The translations under genes were made by a program, and so were the position numbers. The notes beneath the pieces are model-generated. The model was given only the letters and a program-made list of their open reading frames with translations. It searched no databases and was not told where the DNA came from. 64,000 bases of DNA from an uncultured Flammeovirgaceae bacterium (GTDB taxonomy: Bacteria > Bacteroidota > Bacteroidia > Cytophagales > Cyclobacteriaceae), in NCBI GenBank assembly GCA_937883755.1, contig CAKZYA010000032.1, positions 62,001-126,000 on the forward strand. The letters are read 5' to 3'. Position 1 is the stretch's first letter. Every line of letters begins with the position of its first letter. Positions 51,969-61,300 of the stretch are shown one piece after another.

Positions 51969-53055
51969 GCTGCTTCCCGGACTCAGTGTCGTTACACTAA
52001 TAGCAGTTTATCTCCTAATACTTGTAGGAGGTATTGTCCGTAGCACCGGTTCAGGGATGGGCTGCCCCGACTGGCCCAAATGCTTTGACAGCTGGATACC
52101 TCCTACCGAGGTGTCTCAGCTTCCTGTTGATTACAAAGAAGTCTACGCTCAGCAACGTGCAGCAAAAAATGAGCGGTTCCTAGCTTATTTAGGATTTCTA
52201 GGATTAGGTAATGGTGATTTGTCTGACCGAATCAAGAATGATAAGTCCATTCTTGTTGAAGCTGATTTTAATGCTGCAAAAACTTGGATAGAGTACGTAA
52301 ATCGGCTGATTGGGGCAGTTATCGGAATACTCATATTCGCTACATTTTTAGCCTCCTTAAAGTACTGGAAATTGGATCGGAGTGTAACTTGGATAGCGTT
52401 TGCATCTGTCATCTTGGTGGGTTTTCAAGGTTGGATCGGTTCCATTGTAGTATCTACCAACCTGCTTCCTGGTATGATTACCTTTCATATGCTATTAGCC
52501 CTAATTATCGTTGGGTTACTGATCTATGTTGCCTTCCGTGCCCAGCCATCAGAAGCGAGTCAGGCATCCTCTCTACCCCAATCAGAAGAAGTAAAAGTTA
52601 ATGGGCTACTGATAGCCCTGCTTATACTTACGTTGGGACAAATTTTGCTAGGTACTCAGGTGCGCGAATCAGTTGATATAGTAGCAAAAGAACTGGGTGA
52701 TGAGCAGCGAGAGCAATGGATAGACGCTCTGGGAGGTGTTTTTACTTTACATCGTTCTCTGTCATTTATTGTTATTGCAGCCCATTTGTGGTTAGCGGCT
52801 ACTCTTTATCAACGTTTTGGGATTAGCGGAAACATCACCCGCTGGAGTTTGATACTGCTAGTAGTCATTGGAATGGAGGTGGTTTCTGGAGCTGTCATGG
52901 CTTATTTTGGAATTCCCCGAGTAGCTCAGCCTGTTCATTTACTACTAGCTACTGTGGCATTTGGAATTCAATTGTTCTTATTGATGAAACTGAATGTATC
53001 TCAAGTTATTAATTCTAACTTAACGAAGGACGCTCAGGAATATGCAGGTTACTAG
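51949..53055 (+). CDS. ctaA: Heme A synthase (COX15/CtaA)
   Basis: The 368-residue polytopic protein contains GIVRSTGSGMGCPDWPKCF with the conserved Cys pair, YVNRLIGAVIG with the essential acidic and Arg surroundings, and heme-ligand His residues in TFHMLLALIIVG, TLHRSLSFIVIAAH and PVHLLLATVAFG. It oxidises heme O to heme A for the oxidase. It overlaps coxA by 20 bp and ctaB by 14 bp, so the three are coupled. Confidence 0.93.
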   Translation: MNPTPSKLLPGLSVVTLIAVYLLILVGGIVRSTGSGMGCPDWPKCFDSWIPPTEVSQLPVDYKEVYAQQRAAKNERFLAYLGFLGLGNGDLSDRIKNDKSILVEADFNAAKTWIEYVNRLIGAVIGILIFATFLASLKYWKLDRSVTWIAFASVILVGFQGWIGSIVVSTNLLPGMITFHMLLALIIVGLLIYVAFRAQPSEASQASSLPQSEEVKVNGLLIALLILTLGQILLGTQVRESVDIVAKELGDEQREQWIDALGGVFTLHRSLSFIVIAAHLWLAATLYQRFGISGNITRWSLILLVVIGMEVVSGAVMAYFGIPRVAQPVHLLLATVAFGIQLFLLMKLNVSQVINSNLTKDAQEYAGY

Positions 53056-53935
53056 AGAAATCAATATATATCAGGTGTGGTACGATAAGCTCAAAAGTTA
53101 CACTGCACTTCTTAAGGTACGTTTATCCTTATTGGTAGCTTTCTCCTCAGGCTTTGGGTTTGCTTTAGCTTCCGTAGGGCAAATTGACTGGGTTCAGTTA
53201 GTTATTTTGTTCATTGGTGGGTTTTTCCTATCAGGCGCTTCCTCGGCGGTCAACCAAATTATTGAGCAGGATTACGATCGCCTAATGTCCCGTACTAAGA
53301 ATCGCCCACTTCCTGAGGGAAGAATAACTACTGCTGAAGCAGTAAGAGTTGCTTTGGTAGTAGGCAGTGCGGGCATGTTTCTGCTAGCGCAGTTCACTAA
53401 TCCGCTAACTACCGGGTTAGCATTTCTGTCTTTTGTTCTATACAGTTTTGTATACACACCGCTTAAGCGGGTAGGGCCAATCGCAGTGTTGGTAGGAGCG
53501 GTTCCTGGAGCATTACCACCTCTGTTGGGTTGGACGGCAGTAACCGGAGCTATTACTCATGAAGCCTTGGTTATTTTTGCTATACAGTTTATCTGGCAGT
53601 TTCCTCATTTTTGGGCAATTGCCTGGGTAGCTGATGCAGACTATCGTAAAGCAGGCTTTAAACTGTTACCATCCAAAGGAGGGCAGACGGTACAATCAGC
53701 AGTACAGATTATGACGTACACGCTTTTTCTAATACCTCTAGGGTTACTTCCTCTGAAATTTGGCATCACTGGGGTAGATTCGGCGATTGTAGCAACGGTT
53801 TGTGGAGTATTGTTCTTGGGGCAGACATTTCGTTTGATGGTAGACGGTTCCCGAAAAAAGGCATTACACATTATGTTTGGATCATTCATCTACTTACCAG
53901 TAGTACAAGTTGCGTATTTGTTAGACAAAGTTTAA
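53042..53935 (+). CDS. ctaB: Protoheme IX farnesyltransferase (heme O synthase)
   Basis: The 297 residues belong to the UbiA prenyltransferase family with the two Asp-rich motifs (NQIIEQDYDRLMSRTKNRPLPEGR and WVADADYRKAGFKLLP). It attaches a farnesyl group to heme B, the step before CtaA. It starts within the end of ctaA. Confidence 0.94.
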   Translation: MQVTREINIYQVWYDKLKSYTALLKVRLSLLVAFSSGFGFALASVGQIDWVQLVILFIGGFFLSGASSAVNQIIEQDYDRLMSRTKNRPLPEGRITTAEAVRVALVVGSAGMFLLAQFTNPLTTGLAFLSFVLYSFVYTPLKRVGPIAVLVGAVPGALPPLLGWTAVTGAITHEALVIFAIQFIWQFPHFWAIAWVADADYRKAGFKLLPSKGGQTVQSAVQIMTYTLFLIPLGLLPLKFGITGVDSAIVATVCGVLFLGQTFRLMVDGSRKKALHIMFGSFIYLPVVQVAYLLDKV

Positions 53936-53945
53936 CCGAAAAGTA

Positions 53946-54554
53946 ATGGAGAGATCAGTAGATATAGAAAAAGAATTAGATGGAATAACGCTGCGGGAAG
54001 AACCCCAGCCGATTTTATCAATGCACCCTCAGAAGTTTGCTCTGTGGCTGTTTATTGTTACAGTTGTGATGATCTTCGCAGCTTTTACTAGTGCGTATAT
54101 TGTACGGCGGTCAGAAGGCAACTGGCTAGATTTTGAGTTGCCATCTCTGTTTGGAATTACCTCAGGGATTATTTTGCTCAGTAGTATTAGTATGCATTGG
54201 GCTTATATCTCGGCTAAAAAAGACCGAATAGCTCAATTAAGAATTGCTCTAGTTTCCACATTAGTCTTGGGGATAGCCTTCCTGATTGGACAGTTCTCAG
54301 CTTGGGGCGCATTAGTAGATATAGAAGTGTTTTTTGTAGGTAACCCAGCAGGTTCGTTCGTATATGTATTGAGCGGAGTACACGGTTTACATATTATAAG
54401 TGCACTTATTTTCTTAGTAGTAGTATTAGTCAAAGCCTTTCGATATCGGGTACATAGTAAGCAAATGGATACTATGGAGATGTGTGTAACCTATTGGCAT
54501 TTTTTAGATGGACTTTGGCTATATTTATTTCTATTTTTACTGCTCAATCGCTAA
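53946..54554 (+). CDS. Cytochrome c oxidase subunit III-like protein
   Basis: The 202 residues have five membrane helices (LWLFIVTVVMIFAAFTSAYIV; GSFVYVLSGVHGLHIISALIFLVVVL; CVTYWHFLDGLWLYLFLFLLL). The HGLHI and YWHFLDGLW motifs place it in the subunit III family, in the short version usual for Bacteroidota. The next gene encodes a second, longer subunit III. Having two consecutive members is normal in this phylum. Confidence 0.9.
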   Translation: MERSVDIEKELDGITLREEPQPILSMHPQKFALWLFIVTVVMIFAAFTSAYIVRRSEGNWLDFELPSLFGITSGIILLSSISMHWAYISAKKDRIAQLRIALVSTLVLGIAFLIGQFSAWGALVDIEVFFVGNPAGSFVYVLSGVHGLHIISALIFLVVVLVKAFRYRVHSKQMDTMEMCVTYWHFLDGLWLYLFLFLLLNR

Positions 54555-54605
54555 CTAGCAGATAAACCAACAGACAGACTTAATTTTTGAATCAATAATA
54601 ATCTT

Positions 54606-55358
54606 ATGGCAACTACTGCAACATCCGTAGAAGGAAAAACTACAGGTAGTCTCTGGAATGGCGGAGCGGCTCCTCTAAAAGCCAGCTACGGCAAGCTTAT
54701 GATGTGGTTTTTTCTCTTGTCTGATGCTTTTACTTTTTCATCTTTACTGATATCCTACGGAATGATTCGCTACGCTTGGCCTGCCTACAACGGGGCTGTC
54801 GAGGACTTTGTCTTCTCGCAGGAGTACTGGCCTATTCCGGAAAAGGTTTTTGACGCGGTACCACTACTACATGGAGTATCTCTTCCGTTGGTTTTTGTGG
54901 GTATCATGACATTCATTCTGATTCTGAGTAGCGTTACTATGGTACTGGCGGTAGAAGCTGGGCACCGAATGGATAAGAAAGATGTAACCAAGTGGATGCT
55001 ATGGACACTGGTTGGAGGAGTTGCCTTTCTAGGTTGTCAGGCTTGGGAATGGTCACACTTTATTCATGGAACTGACGAAGGTGGCATGATGCCCGATGGT
55101 TCTATTTTCTACGGGGCAAACTTGGTTCAAAATCAATACGGGCCACCGCTATTTGCCGACCTCTTTTTCTTTATCACTGGTTTCCACGGCTTTCACGTAT
55201 TCAGTGGAGTGATGCTTAATTTTCTGATCTTTTATCAGGCAACTGTAGGAGTTTTTGAGCGGCGGGGTCACTATGAAATGGTAGAGAAAGTAGGTCTTTA
55301 CTGGCACTTTGTAGACCTAGTGTGGGTTTTTGTATTTACCTTCTTTTATTTGATCTGA
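54606..55358 (+). CDS. Cytochrome c oxidase subunit III
   Basis: The 250 residues carry GKLMMWFFLLSDAFTFSSLLISY near the start, a long loop containing WSHFIHGTDEGG, and the subunit III signature FFITGFHGFHVFSG followed by VGLYWHFVDLVWVFVFTFFYL. It stabilises subunit I. It is 51 bp after the shorter subunit III gene. Confidence 0.93.
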   Translation: MATTATSVEGKTTGSLWNGGAAPLKASYGKLMMWFFLLSDAFTFSSLLISYGMIRYAWPAYNGAVEDFVFSQEYWPIPEKVFDAVPLLHGVSLPLVFVGIMTFILILSSVTMVLAVEAGHRMDKKDVTKWMLWTLVGGVAFLGCQAWEWSHFIHGTDEGGMMPDGSIFYGANLVQNQYGPPLFADLFFFITGFHGFHVFSGVMLNFLIFYQATVGVFERRGHYEMVEKVGLYWHFVDLVWVFVFTFFYLI

Positions 55359-55379
55359 TAAATATTACTGATACAACTT

Positions 55380-55709
55380 ATGGCACAATTAGATGAAGCA
55401 TCAACGGTTGCTGTCCAACCGAAAGACCAAAAGAAAATCAATCAACTTTGGCGCATTGCTGGTATACTAGCCATAGTAACCGCCATTGAATTTGCCTTGG
55501 CGTATATTCTGCCCCGTGGGCCACTGTTGTACTTTACGTTTGTAGCCCTTACGCTGGTAAAAGCGTTCTACATAGTGGCTGAGTTTATGCACTTGAAGGG
55601 AGAAGTGAAAACACTAATTTGGTCAATTCTTATTCCGACTATTTTTGTTATTTGGCTGATTATCGCCTTACTAGCGGAAGGTACTTCTATTTTTGAGCTA
55701 AAATTCTAA
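55380..55709 (+). CDS. Cytochrome c oxidase subunit IV (prokaryotic type)
   Basis: The 109 residues include three membrane helices (IAGILAIVTAIEFALAYIL; YFTFVALTLVKAFYIVAEFMHL; LIWSILIPTIFVIWLIIALLAEG). The LVKAFYIVAEFMHLKGE motif is typical of prokaryotic COX4/CtaF proteins. It is 21 bp after the subunit III gene. Confidence 0.92.
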   Translation: MAQLDEASTVAVQPKDQKKINQLWRIAGILAIVTAIEFALAYILPRGPLLYFTFVALTLVKAFYIVAEFMHLKGEVKTLIWSILIPTIFVIWLIIALLAEGTSIFELKF

Positions 55710-55763
55710 AACATTATTGATGAATAATTGGTCTATCCAGTATACTTGATAGATTAATAATTT

Positions 55764-56402
55764 ATGCAAAAATCCCGTAAGATCGGTTTGCTAATTTTGT
55801 TACTAGCAATACCGATTTTTTTTGTGCTCTTCTTTGAGTTATTCAGTACTAGCCATTACGCAGTTCCTATCTTTTACGAGAATGGTATTGATTCACTTAC
55901 AGCTTGTGAGGCGAGCCAATCGGCTCATCGAGTAAGGCCGTTACTAACGCAAAGCACAGCCGATCAGCAGCTCCATTTGTTTATCAATACTGTACAAATT
56001 GTGTATGCACTACCCACTGAGTGTGATGAGAACTGTGTAACTATACTGGAAGAGTTAGCTCGAGTACAAGGAGTTTTGGAAGTCCAGGTACCACCCCACA
56101 TTATTTTGATAGCTCAATTAGGCTCTCCTTCTCTACCGCTACTAGCGAAGAAATATCAATCAAGCCAACCCGACTGGCTTTTTTTGGAAGGAACTGAGGG
56201 TGAGTATCCTTCATTCCTTCAATGCGAATTGGTATTACCTCGAGCTGATATTTCTTTGCATGAAACGCTCGTGCTAATAGATCGATTGGGGCAGATTCGA
56301 GGCTACTACCAAGGAACAGACTCTTCAGAAATTGATCGCCTTATTGCAGAAATTCGAATTTTAGAATACAGTACCGATACCAATGAAGACAGCGCAGGAT
56401 GA
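55764..56402 (+). CDS. SCO1/SenC-family copper-delivery protein, degenerate
   Basis: The 212 residues have an N-terminal membrane anchor (about 7-27) and a thioredoxin-like domain. The copper-binding Cys87-x3-Cys91 (ECDENC) is present but lacks the usual Pro after the second Cys. The segment DWLFLEG and the third ligand His166 (SLHETLVLIDRLGQIRGYY) align well with SCO proteins. It probably loads CuA of subunit II. The sequence is otherwise poorly conserved. The stop codon TGA overlaps the ATG of the decayed DUF420 gene that follows. Confidence 0.75.
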   Translation: MQKSRKIGLLILLLAIPIFFVLFFELFSTSHYAVPIFYENGIDSLTACEASQSAHRVRPLLTQSTADQQLHLFINTVQIVYALPTECDENCVTILEELARVQGVLEVQVPPHIILIAQLGSPSLPLLAKKYQSSQPDWLFLEGTEGEYPSFLQCELVLPRADISLHETLVLIDRLGQIRGYYQGTDSSEIDRLIAEIRILEYSTDTNEDSAG

Positions 56403-57587
56403 TTGTCATCTTGTAATTATTGGCATACTTTACCTTCAGTAGCTCTAATTCTTTTTTCTTCTACGAAAGTAGGTATTGAAAGAGAACGGTGCTGCTTTTT
56501 ACCTCACCTGAATAATATTCTAAATTCCGCTACTTTTATGGTACTATTAACAGGACTGATATTTATCAAACGGCAAGCGTATCACCGCGCCAGATACTAT
56601 CCAGTATCCGATCAATAATACGGACTAATCATCAGGTATACTGCTACACCGGTGATGGATACGTAGAGCCAAATAGGAAACGCTAACTTAACAATCCGCC
56701 GGTGATCACCAAACTGATTATTAAGTGCGTAGTACATAGCTAACAGCACGTAGCGTACCACCACGATGGATAGTAATATATGCGAAATCAGCAGAAAATA
56801 GTAGAGATAGCGTACGGCCCCTTCGCCGCCGTAGGTTGTGGAAGGATTAGAAATATGATAAACGATATAGGTCACCAAGAAAATAGCTCCCAGCACGAAA
56901 GCGGTCGTCATCAGCTTGCGGTGTAATTCTACCTTCTGCTGCTTGATGACTATCACCGCTGCAATAAGTAGCAGCGAGGTAGCCCCGTTAATAATACCAA
57001 TCACATGTGGCAAAGCAGTAGTCCATTCGCCGAGCGGCACTTTCTGCCGAATGCCGATCAGCAGGGCGACAGCTACCGGAATAGCGATGGATAGTATATT
57101 GATCGCCCGACGATTGGTCAGGAGCGTAGGATACGATTGGGTTTTAACACTCATTGATTCTAGTCATTAATTACTTCGAATAACGATTGTATTTTAGCTT
57201 TGTTTTCTTCCAGATCAGAACCCACTGTGGCCTCATAATGTTAATAGCTTTTACGTTGGGAGCACCGTTTTTAGTTTCCTATGTGATTTATCACGGGGCG
57301 GCCGATTCTACTGAGTTTGACGATTTAGATAATGATGGTATGGTATCCGCGCTGAATTAGCAGATTTAGGCCTTATGCGAATACTCTATCTAATTATTCT
57401 GCTTTCGCCCATCGGCCTAGCCATTGTGGTGGTACCACTGGTTTTGTTAGCACTTTACTACGCTATTAGTGAAAAGTTTGACCGACATCGCTGAATAGTA
57501 AAGTTTGCCTATCCAGTTTGGTTATATGTTTCGGGTACTGGGGTAATTATTTATTTAATGATTATCCGTACTACGGCTAAGTTTTAG
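56399..57587 (+). pseudogene. Decayed DUF420 gene interrupted by an inverted DUF420 gene
   Basis: The expected DUF420 gene starts at ATG 56399 in an ATGA overlap with the SCO stop, but runs into a stop after five codons. In another frame (from 56454) LILFSSTKVG and LPHLNNILNSATFMVLL are recognisable up to a His-Arg at 56583-56588. The intact minus-strand DUF420 gene then intervenes (56612-57154). The + strand similarity resumes at 57223 (HCGLIMLIAFTLGAPFLVSY) and stops at TAG 57358. After a frameshift it continues from 57375 (LYLIILLSPIGLAIVVVPLV, ALYYAISEKFDRHR). A TGA at 57492-57494 replaces the expected Arg. It then runs IVKFAYPVWLYVSGTGVIIY to TAG 57585. All pieces align in order with the intact protein. 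Confidence 0.8.
56612..57154 (-). CDS. DUF420 membrane protein
   Basis: The 180 residues form about five membrane helices. Conserved DUF420 features are LPHVIGIINGATSLLLI, HRKLMTTAF, the histidines in YIVYHIS and LLISHILLSIVVVRY, and HRRIVKLAFPIWLYVSITGVAVYLM. DUF420 proteins regularly accompany cytochrome oxidase and SCO genes and are thought to help oxidase biogenesis. The orientation is opposite to the whole respiratory cluster. It lies inside the remains of another DUF420 gene, so it appears to have been inserted and to have taken over the function. Confidence 0.9.
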   Translation of the reverse strand: MSVKTQSYPTLLTNRRAINILSIAIPVAVALLIGIRQKVPLGEWTTALPHVIGIINGATSLLLIAAVIVIKQQKVELHRKLMTTAFVLGAIFLVTYIVYHISNPSTTYGGEGAVRYLYYFLLISHILLSIVVVRYVLLAMYYALNNQFGDHRRIVKLAFPIWLYVSITGVAVYLMISPYY

Positions 57588-57633
57588 AACCCATTGCCCT
57601 TGAGTGGTGTTCTTAATAAAAGAGATAGATACT

Positions 57634-57903
57634 ATGCATCTGCTTCGGTTTTTTTGGGTATTGATATCTATATTAGCGACTACTGTTCAGTCAGCGCTAG
57701 CTCAATGTGCTATGTGCCGGGCAACAGTAGAAACCAACGTGAACTACGGAGAGGCATCACTAGCTTCAGGTCTTAACTTGGGTATCTTGTATTTATTTGT
57801 AGCTCCTTACCTAGTGATCGGGACTATCGCATTCTTTTGGTACAGAAAAAGCCGTGCTGCTCATGCAAAAAAAATCCGTCGGATCAGCTATCCTCAATCA
57901 TAA
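57634..57903 (+). CDS. Small membrane protein with CxxC after the signal peptide
   Basis: The start at ATG 57634 gives 89 residues: a signal peptide (MHLLRFFWVLISILATTVQSALAQ), then CAMCRATVETN, a short loop and one membrane helix (LGILYLFVAPYLVIGTIAFFWYR), then a basic tail. The Cys-x-x-Cys directly after cleavage could bind copper or be redox-active. Similar CAMCRA proteins recur next to DUF420/DUF983 genes in Bacteroidota as I remember it. The function is unproven. The 3' end overlaps the DUF983 gene. Confidence 0.65.
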   Translation: MHLLRFFWVLISILATTVQSALAQCAMCRATVETNVNYGEASLASGLNLGILYLFVAPYLVIGTIAFFWYRKSRAAHAKKIRRISYPQS

Positions 57904-58270
57904 GTGCCCCCGTTGCCGTACTGGGGATATTTTTCAGTATCCTTTTCTTCAAAAACCTACCAAGTTTACAGCTACCTATAAAAGTTGCCCTCACTGTGGG
58001 GTACAGTATGAGCAGGAACCGGGTTTTTTCGTCGGTGCTATGTATGTCAGTTATGCCTTTACCATGGCAATCCTTCTCGGTACGGCGTTTATCCTCTATA
58101 ATTTCTTTGGCGATCCAGATTTAATAGTGTATATCACTACCGTTCCGGCAGTGGTACTTTTACTATTACCTATTGTTTTTCGCTATTCCCGTACAGTCTT
58201 CCTCTACGGATTTGGCGGTATTAGTTACAACCCTGAAGCTGCTAGCAAAGCACCTGCCGACAATTCTTAA
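57863..58270 (+). CDS. DUF983 membrane protein
   Basis: This small protein (135 residues from ATG 57863; an in-frame ATG at 57854 is also possible) has a zinc-ribbon-like N-terminus with two Cys pairs (CPRCRTGDIF and CPHCGVQYEQEPGFFVGAMYVSYAF). Two membrane helices follow (TMAILLGTAFILYNFF and VYITTVPAVVLLLLPIVFRYS). The QEPGFFVGAMYVSY motif is diagnostic of DUF983. It overlaps the preceding CxxC gene by 41 bp. The usual neighbours are oxidase genes; its function is unknown. Confidence 0.9.
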   Translation: MQKKSVGSAILNHKCPRCRTGDIFQYPFLQKPTKFTATYKSCPHCGVQYEQEPGFFVGAMYVSYAFTMAILLGTAFILYNFFGDPDLIVYITTVPAVVLLLLPIVFRYSRTVFLYGFGGISYNPEAASKAPADNS

Positions 58271-58277
58271 AGATTGA

Positions 58278-58307
58278 TTGATAATTCGGTGAAGAACTAA
58301 TATTTTG
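58278..58307 (+). promoter_or_regulatory. Possible promoter of the VPS10/BNR gene
   Basis: TTG (58278-58280), 19 nt, ATATTTTG (58300-58307). The spacing is right and TTTG matches, but the first two bases of the -7 box do not. The start codon is 36 nt downstream. Confidence 0.35.
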
Positions 58308-58343
58308 TAGTCTTTACAAACTACAGGCCAACCCTTCTTTACT

Positions 58344-61300
58344 ATGCTACTTCGTTTACTGCTAATTCTATCAGTATCATTATTAAGTATTAATCAAACC
58401 AATGCCCAAAGGCAAAAGAAACCCAAATCTTCCGAAAGTAACGTCCAGTTTGAAGAGAAGTACTACGATGCTTTGCGCTGGCGTAATATTGGTCCATTTC
58501 GGGGCGGGAGATCCACTACGGCTACTGGAGTAGTCGGTCAATCTCAGACGTATTATTTTGGAGCTACCGGCGGGGGAGTATGGAAAACCACTAACGCTGG
58601 ACATAGCTGGAAAAATGTATCAGATGGATTTTTCAAAACCGGATCGATTGGTTCGGTAGCAGTTAGCGAAAGCGACCCTAACGTACTGTACGTAGGAACT
58701 GGCGAAGCCCCGGTGCGCGGAGTGAAAACTTCGCACGGCGATGGTGTGTATAAGTCTACTGATGCCGGAAGAACCTGGAAAAACATTGGATTAGAGAAGA
58801 CCCGGCAGATTTCTAAGGTGCGGATTCATCCCAAAAACCCCGATGTGGTGTATGTAGCCGCGCAGGGTAGTCCCTGGGCACCCACCGAAGAGCGAGGAGT
58901 GTATCGCACTAAAGATGGAGGAGAAAGCTGGGAAAAAATATTATTCGTAGACGAAAATAGCGGTGTTTGTGATCTGGCAATGGACGCGACGAACCCTCGT
59001 GTAATGTACGCTGCTTTTTGGGATCATCAGCGTACTCCCTGGAAAATTCGCAGTGGGGGTGAAGGTAGTGGTATTTACAAAACAACCGACGGAGGTGATA
59101 ACTGGAATCAGCTAACCACAGGTTTACCCGATTCTATCATGGGCAAGATTGGAGTAGTTGTTTCCCCGGTCAACCCCGACCGGGTATGGGCGATTATTGA
59201 ATCGGAACAAGGTGGACTATATCGTTCCGATGATGCCGGGAATTCCTGGAAGTTGATTAACGAAGATCGCGTACTGCGAGCTCGCTCTTGGTACTACATG
59301 CACATCTTCGCCCATCCCACCAATGAGAATGTGGTTTATGTACTCAACGCTCCGTTTATGAAGTCAATCGATGGTGGAAAAACCTTCGAGCAAGTACCTA
59401 CTCCCCACGGTGATAATCATGACTTATGGATTAATCCCAATCAGCCGGATTATATGATTAATGCCAACGATGGTGGGGCAAATATTTCTTTTGATGGGGG
59501 AAAGAGTTGGTCGACCCAGCAGAATCAGCCTACAGCTCAATTTTACCGGGTCAGTGTGGATAACCGTTTTCCCTACTACGTATACGGGGGGCAGCAGGAT
59601 AATTCTACCGTAGCTATTCCTAGCCGTACCAACAAAGATGGTATCTACTGGGAGGACTTTTATCGGGTTGGCGGTTGTGAAAGTGCCTTTGTGGCTTTTG
59701 ACCCTGACAACCCGGAACATATCTATGCGGGTTGCTATCAGGGCATTATCTCCGAATACGATGCCAACCGTAATGAGACTCGTGATGTAATGGCGTATGC
59801 TTTTCAAGGGTTAGGTTCTAAGCCCGCCGAAGTTAAGTATCGCTTTAACTGGAACGCGCCTATCTTGGTCTCTCAGCACGACCCGTCGGTGATTTACCAC
59901 GCCGGAAACGTGGTGCTTAAATCCGCTAATCGGGGAAATCAGTGGGAAGAAGTTAGCCCGGATCTAACCCAAAACGATACTACTAATTTGGACTACGGCG
60001 GAGGGCCGATCACTAAAGAAGGAGCGGGAGGAGAAGTGTACCATACGATTGCCTATTTGGCGGAATCACCGCATGATGCTAGCATGCTGTGGACAGGCAG
60101 CGATGACGGACTCGTTCACGTAACCCAGGATGGTGGTAAGAACTGGAGTAACGTAACCCCCAGCGAAATTGGTGAAGCTCTGATTAATACGATTGAAGTT
60201 TCGCCCCACGAACCGGGCACGGCTTACTTGGCCATTACTCGCTACAAATTCAATGATTTCACTCCCCACATTTTCAAGACCACCGACTACGGTAACTCCT
60301 GGACTCGTTTGGTAGACGGAATTGATGATGAAGCCTTTGTACGGGTAGTACGGGAAGATCCTCAGCGTAAGGACTTACTCTATGCCGGAACCGAAACCGG
60401 ACTGTATATTTCCTTCAACGGTGGGCAACAGTGGCAACCTTTTCAACTGAACTTACCCGTAGTGCCAGTCACTGATTTACAAGTACATCGTAACGATTTA
60501 GTAGCAGCTACTCAAGGACGGGCTTTCTGGATCTTGGATGATCTTACACCTTTGCATCAACTCAACAACAGAGTGAAAGAAGCTAGTACTTTTTTATTTC
60601 AACCGCGGGACACCTACAAAACCGACGGTAGCCGAGATACTACGGCAGTGGCGTTAGGCGAAAACCCGGTTAATGGCACAGCAATTTATTATTATTTAGA
60701 TGAAGTGCCAGAAGATGACTCATTAGCACTCACTTTGGAGATTATGAACGAAGCCGATTCGGTTATTCGCATCTATACCAGCGATGCGGAAAAGGAACCA
60801 CAGAAAGCCCCTAAGAAAAGCGGAATGAATCACTGGGTGTGGAACCTCTATCAGAACGACTACGAAGAAGTAAAAGGACTAATGCCGTTTCAGGGAATGC
60901 AGAGCTACCGTGTGATGCCAGGTGAGTACCAAGTCCGGCTAGCTTACGGGGAAGATACGCTGACCCAATCGTTTAGCGTGCTAATGGATCCGCGAGTATT
61001 GGCTACTGAAGCCCATTTGGCTGAAAAAGAAGAGCATCTGGAAACATTAGATCAGTCGGTAAGAGATTTATATCAATCAGTTCGGAAGATGCAGAATGTT
61101 CGAGCATTAGTGAAGAGTATGAACGAACGTTTGGACGACGATGAACTTAACGCCGAGGTGGTAGAAGTCGGGGACGAAATTCTGGAAACGATTGACGAAC
61201 TGGAGGGGCAATTAGTGCAGATGGAACAGAAAACTTTTCAGGATGTAATTAACTTTCCTAATCAGCTAGATACGCATCTAAAGCACCTTAAGAACGTCAT

